NCBI GenBank assembly: GCA_021234155.1
Contig: JAJEKV010000057.1
Span: 6,293,821-6,357,820, forward strand
Direction of reading: 5' to 3'
Length of the DNA: 64,000 bases
Origin: Isoetes taiwanensis
Lineage: Eukaryota > Streptophyta > Lycopodiopsida > Isoetales > Isoetaceae
The notes under the pieces are model-generated. The model searched no databases, was not told the origin of the DNA, and saw nothing but the letters and a program-made list of their open reading frames with translations. Positions 59,279-64,000 of this stretch are shown one piece after another (the stretch's first letter is position 1; every line of letters begins with the position of its first letter). A program made the translations under genes and the position numbers.

Positions 59279-62200
59279 AGGGATATGGAGCACCTATGGT
59301 GCACTTAAGAGAAGAACCTCCATTGAAGCTGCAACTTCAATCCAAATTAAAGTTATTTTTTACAGTTCTGCTCCCTACGGGATGCAGATTATAACAGAAC
59401 TTAATCCATCTCCAAAAATTGAAAATTTTTAATATAATTAACATCCAAAGTGGAGGGGGTCTGATCACCCTGATGGTGACCCCAAGTCCCTTATGGTGCA
59501 TCAGCAATAGTGCATTCGAGGCCCCTAACTGTGATATGCTTGTGCTTGTAGGTGCATAATCAAACCTACAATGGTTCAGCTTCTCACCTTCAATGGTTCA
59601 CTCCATTGCTTTCAATGGTGCACCCTGTTCCTCATTATGGTGCATAAATTGTCCTTTATGAATCTTTACCTGCCTGAATATGTTAGGGAATTGAACCCTA
59701 AACCAGCACAGGCTGGCAAACCAATCATCTCTCCTACAAAATGCCAAACAAGCAAACACATCAAATCCATAGTGGAGATGATGATAACATCAAAAGTGTT
59801 GCCACTTATGGTGATATAATCATCTCCACTAAACTAAAAAATCTAAAACAGAAAGAATATAAAATCAAAATTTACCTTGCTGCAACCTAGCCTTTAGCAT
59901 ACTATGACTTGGTGCTGCAAATCAGAAATTCACAAACATTTCAGCAAGAAATGAAACATTGCAGAAATGAATCATATCACATGAACTCATAAACACATAT
60001 TTAAACACATATTTTGAAAGTACAGTCCAATTGCATGATACTTAAAAATCTGATTACATGAGAAGAAGATTATTTTTTCATTGCTCAAAACTTAAAATAC
60101 ATTTGAAAGACATCCAAAAATCATGAACAGACCTTTTAAAGCCCATATTTTCTTAGATGATCATCAGCTTCTTTTTTGTAAACCTCATCTAATGCCTTTG
60201 TTTTTCTCCTTGAGTCTTTAGAGTTTGTCTCTTGGCTGTCCCTATTGTGATAATAATCACAATTTACATTGTCCCTGCCATGGTATCCATCTGGTTCTGT
60301 CCAATACTCAGCAAGACTGCCAAATTCTTCTTGTTCTTCATCATTTTGCTTCCTGTTTCTGCAGTGCTCATCCCACGAGCAAATATGTGTATCTTCTATA
60401 CTACAGCCAATGCAAGTATCCTGATCATTAGGGTCTTGTGAATCTTGTAATATGTTAATATTACTTTGGTTTTCAACTTGCATACTCAAAGCATCTTGAT
60501 CCTCAACCTGAATTGGAATGTTAACTTCCAATTGCAATCCATTGGATGTACTAGCACATCCTCTTCTGGTTTTTGCCCTCTCCCTTGCCAATTCTATGAC
60601 CATGATCTCCTCATCATCAGAACTGTCCTCAATTACAACTCTCTTTCTCTTTGCTTTCTTATCAGTGCTAGGGACCTTCTTTTTTTGTTGCCTTGCTATC
60701 CTAGCTTCCTCCTTCCTTTTCAACTCAATCTCTTTTGCTGCCTTTCTTTTCTCTTGAAGGACCTTTTTCTCTTCCATCTTTTCTTTTCTAATTCTAGCTG
60801 CTTCCTCTATTTGCTGTTGATGCTCTAGTCTAGCACGGATAACCTCATCTGATGTAACATATAGCTTGCCTACTAAACCAGGAGGTAGCCTTGCCCTCTT
60901 TTTTTGTCTAGCAATTTTTGAAGTAGCAGTAGCAGCAGGCCCAGTAGCAGCAGGTCCAGCTTGTGCAAGTTCAGGTTCAGCAGCAGCAAGTCCAGCTGGT
61001 GCAAGTTCAGGTTCAATAGCAGCAGGTCCAGCTTGTGCAGGTTCAATAGTTGCAGATGGAACTTCTGGAGCATCAGCAGCATTAGCCAAAGCCACTAGTC
61101 CATCATTTGGCTGCATGTTCTTGTTCAGGTGGTGCAGCTGCAGGCACATTTGTAGGAACATTCAATTGTGATGCCAAATGATCTGCTAGGGGTTCAGGAG
61201 CCATGGCATTTGAATTGAAAGGCCATATACCTGTTTTGCAAAATCCTGCAGTTATGTTTGTAGGAGTTAACGATTTCTGCAATGCATCTGAGACTAGAGT
61301 AGCCAAATCCTCCTTCGTTGGCTCCTTCTTCTCCTCATCCATATGCTGGTGCATAAATTGTGACCTGTTATTCCGAAAATGATACTTGAAGGAAGAAAAG
61401 CAAGAAACATCCAAAGGCTGAAGTTTATGGGAAGTATGAGCAGGCAATTGGATAATATGAAGGCCCATTTCCTTTGCTTTCTGAATGGTAGCTGTAGTAA
61501 CATGAGAGCCATGTCCATCACACACCATTAAGTGTGGTCTTTCCTGACTTATACCACCTGGAACATTAGACTTAAAATGATCCAACCAAGCAAAAAATAA
61601 AGCATCTGTTATCCAAGCCTTCTTTTGGTATGCCTCCAGGCTCACAACCAAGAAGAAGGTCAGAATCCCTCATCCTCTTTCCCTTAAACAAATAGAGGTT
61701 AGGCAATTTACCTCCTTGTGCATTCACACAACACAATACCGTGAGCCATTCCCTATTGTTTGGGACTGTTTCAGCGACATTCCTTGCTCCTTTTGGTGCA
61801 ATCACTCTCATGCTTGTTCTATTACCAGCTTGGACACCTGTTTCATCACAGTTCCAATCTCGAGAAGGATCCAACTACAGATTGTCATAAACAGATTTTA
61901 ATGTGGAATAGAAATTAGAGAGGTTAGAACTAGTAACTGCCCTCATCCTACTCATCTCAACACATTGAGCAGACCTCAATGCCACCTCTGGATGCCGCCT
62001 TCTAAATCCCTGCCACCATTTTGGACCAGGCAAACCATCTTTGAAGCTTGTTTGCCTGTTAATGGTCATTTCTGCAACTTTTTGTCTAAGAATGCCTAAA
62101 GAAATAGGTCTGCCCTCAGCACAAAGCTGAAAGCACCACTCCACAAGATAACTTTCTTCCTCCTTTGTCAATGCTTTGGGCACAGCCCTAAATTTGCTCT

Positions 62201-63330
62201 CACTAATTCCATATAGATGGTTTCTAACTGTAGTTTGAGGAATACCGTAATGCTTGGCTGCTTTTCTAATGCTTAGGATGCATTTTCTATGGATTCTAGA
62301 GCCTCATTTAAATCCTCCACTGTCCAAGCCCCCCTTGTCTGATTCCTCACTCTTTTTCTCCCCAAAGGCAAAGAAGAATTGGAAGACTTCAATACAACAG
62401 GTCTGGCTTTTGAAGTTCTCTTTTGTCTAGCAATATTTGGTTCAGAAATAGGATTGTCAATTGACGGTGCATCAGGGGCAGGGGCAATTATCCTATTGCC
62501 TCTCAAGTTCATGATGAAGCTCAAGATGAAAACTGAAATTTCAAATGAAAGGAAAGTGGCAGATGCAAAGGAAATTGGAGACTAAAAGCTGCAAATAAAA
62601 AGCAAATGCCAATCCAAATGGCTGCAAAAACAATGGAAAGCATCAGCAATGAGAACACAAGTAGTAAGAAATAAATAAATTGAGCAGAATTTTACCTCCT
62701 TGAATCCTTTGAATTGCCTCTTCATGGGCTTCTAAATCATAAGCAGCTTCTAAAGAATTTCCAAAAGACCTCCAAAGCACCAGTGTTCTGAAAACAAAGA
62801 CCCTGCATCATATTTATACATAAGATTGGCTCCCAAAAACTCGCAGGAAAAGAGAGGAGGGAAGCTTGAATTCTGTTTAGTAAAATGGAGGGAAGAAAGG
62901 AATGGTACAGATTCTACCATTTCATGCCATCTCACTGATCCTGTAAAATAACCGTTGGATTTGTATCCACCTCATGAATCCAGCAATAAAACAGGTTTTA
63001 GAGGTCGTTGATGCCTTAAATCCATTGCAACAATAGAAAAAAACAGCTTGCCTACCTTATATCCGTTGAGGTAATGAATGGTGCCAAGATAGGAGCATCT
63101 ATGGCGCCAAAAAGAGCAAAGGCGGCACCATCCAGCTGCTGTTTGGACACCATAAAGGATGAATCGTGAGCCAAATCTGGTCGGAAGATGCGCCATGGAA
63201 GGAGGAACCCTAAATCGTAACAGAAAGCGGCTGCACCATTTAGGTTTACACCTGTTCTAATTTGGGTGCCTTGTGAGCCACCACGTCAGCACCAAAGGTG
63301 GGCACGTCACCATTGGTGCTCCACCTCCCT
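59279..63330 (-). mobile_element. Pogo-type DNA transposon with TIRs and TA duplication
   Basis: The 4,052-bp element starts AGGGATATGGAGCACCTATG and ends with the reverse complement of AGGGAGGTGGAGCACCAATG. This gives terminal inverted repeats of about 23 bp with three mismatches. Both ends are flanked by TA (59277-59278 and 63331-63332), the target duplication of the Tc1/mariner/Pogo superfamily. Subterminal sequence on both sides is studded with ATGGTGC-type words. The minus strand between about 60.1 and 62.5 kb encodes a DDE_1/CENP-B-like transposase (listed separately) that is broken in several places. The element is structurally complete but cannot make its transposase. Confidence 0.88.
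60136..62524 (-). pseudogene. Pogo-type transposase, broken
   Basis: In minus-strand order there is a psq-type helix-turn-helix (AWTVEDLNEALESIENA then SIRKAAKHYGIPQTTVRNHL) at about 62.35-62.21 kb and a CENP-B-like HTH with KWWQGFRRRHPEV at about 62.0 kb. The DDE domain follows, with first Asp in WNCDETG (about 61.84 kb), second in CDGHGSH (about 61.52 kb) and third in LQPLDVSCF (about 61.42 kb). A long Lys/Glu-rich coiled-coil-like C-terminus, preceded by Ala/Pro repeats, ends at 60136. The DD-D spacing is that of Pogo/Tigger. Breaks include a frame change in the first HTH (about 62270), a stop before the first Asp (about 61874), a frame change near 61640 and another near 61150. The acidic tail (EDSSDDEE, 341-codon frame 60136-61161) is unusually long. 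Confidence 0.82.
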
Positions 63331-63332
63331 TA

Positions 63333-64000
63333 GATTAATCAAGCAAACAGATCTTATCGATGACATCTACCTGCATTTGCAACCAAATCAGGCGTTGTTT
63401 TTGCAGCTACTAAACTCATGGCTTAGGCCTTGGAGCGGCTGATGTTTTGCCTTTGTTCAAAATGAGGGCGGATCTTCTGCCCCGAGCGGCTGGGCATAGG
63501 AAAAAAAATTTGTGTACTTTCTTTGCTACGATCGAGCTCGTTTAATCGATTGAAAAGCTCTAAATTTGTACTTTGTAGTGGCAAAATTTTTATTCTTAGC
63601 AAGGGATGCAGCATTCCAGTTTTCAAGTTTCAAACAGAAAGCCCATTGCGATATGAATCAATGAAGAAACTTAGCAGACACAATCCCACAGTTGTCGACA
63701 TGTAGACTATTTTGAATTTTCCTGAAAATCACAGTTTCCTATATATAATATCAAAATTCCAACCCCATGTGGTCACACAACACGTAACCAATAGAGAAAA
63801 CAAAACCGCTGCTAATTTCTTTAAAAGGATTCATATTTTAGAAGGCTTCATAGAGGGTGCACTCCATGGTCTTGAAGATAGTTTGGGGATAAATTGACTG
63901 CATTTCTAATGACACCAGGGTTGTGCATGTGCAACCTTCATCTTAACTGAGTATTTAGTTTTGTATAAACTCATAGAGGTAATAATTGACAATATAACAA
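63333..64000. other. intergenic DNA, no gene seen
   Basis: AT-rich sequence to the window edge. Short frames at 63423-63626, 63523-63705 and 63712-63897 have no recognisable domain. Confidence 0.5.

Overview
The window looks like nuclear DNA of a land plant with a large, repeat-rich genome. It has AT-rich intergenic sequence, host genes with spliced introns, and nested LTR and LINE retrotransposons. A PPR fragment of a type common in ferns and other seedless plants, together with the LINE types present, makes a fern or gymnosperm the best guess; the sequence does not settle the species.

Only two host genes can be read through with confidence. The first, at 17.06-20.08 kb on the plus strand, is a 14-exon gene for the mitotic histone H3 kinase HASPIN (669 codons in my splice model). 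It has an intact P-loop, an HRD-type catalytic loop and the haspin-specific DFT motif, and upstream lie an E2F-like site and a telo-box. The second, at 55.73-52.67 kb on the minus strand, is a 3-exon gene for the plastid riboflavin-pathway pyrimidine deaminase PYRD (413 codons). Its deaminase zinc site is complete and its reductase-like C-terminal half matches the degenerate one of plant PYRD. Its second intron (1.75 kb) carries an LTR-retrotransposon remnant.

The rest is largely mobile and repetitive DNA. From 0-17 kb there are microsatellites, a truncated LINE with an A-tail (3.2-4.34 kb), two inverted copies of a MITE-like family with 4-bp target duplications (5.30-5.62 and 6.20-6.53 kb), a Helitron-like 3' terminus (9.35 kb) next to a PPR gene fragment, a possible solo LTR (10.93-11.54 kb) and scattered coding-like debris. 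From 22.6-26.5 kb lies the 3' part of a Ty3/Gypsy element with a long LTR and an internal triple repeat, followed by a decayed LINE to about 30.5 kb.

From 31.8-46.7 kb there is a nest. Gypsy fragments are interrupted by a short-LTR Copia element. That element is cut off by a LINE, and the LINE is in turn interrupted by a young Copia element with 98%-identical LTRs and a 5-bp target duplication.

From 47-52.5 kb there is a GAATCT-rich degenerate minisatellite, a 171-bp tandem repeat and a small gag-only LTR element. Beyond PYRD there are two large imperfect inverted repeats, an isoleucyl-tRNA synthetase exon fragment (58.7-58.9 kb) and a 4.05-kb Pogo-type DNA transposon (59.28-63.33 kb) with terminal inverted repeats, TA target duplications and a broken DDE transposase.

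No RNA genes, CRISPR arrays or bacterial-type operons were seen. All splice models, identities and boundaries were worked out by eye.
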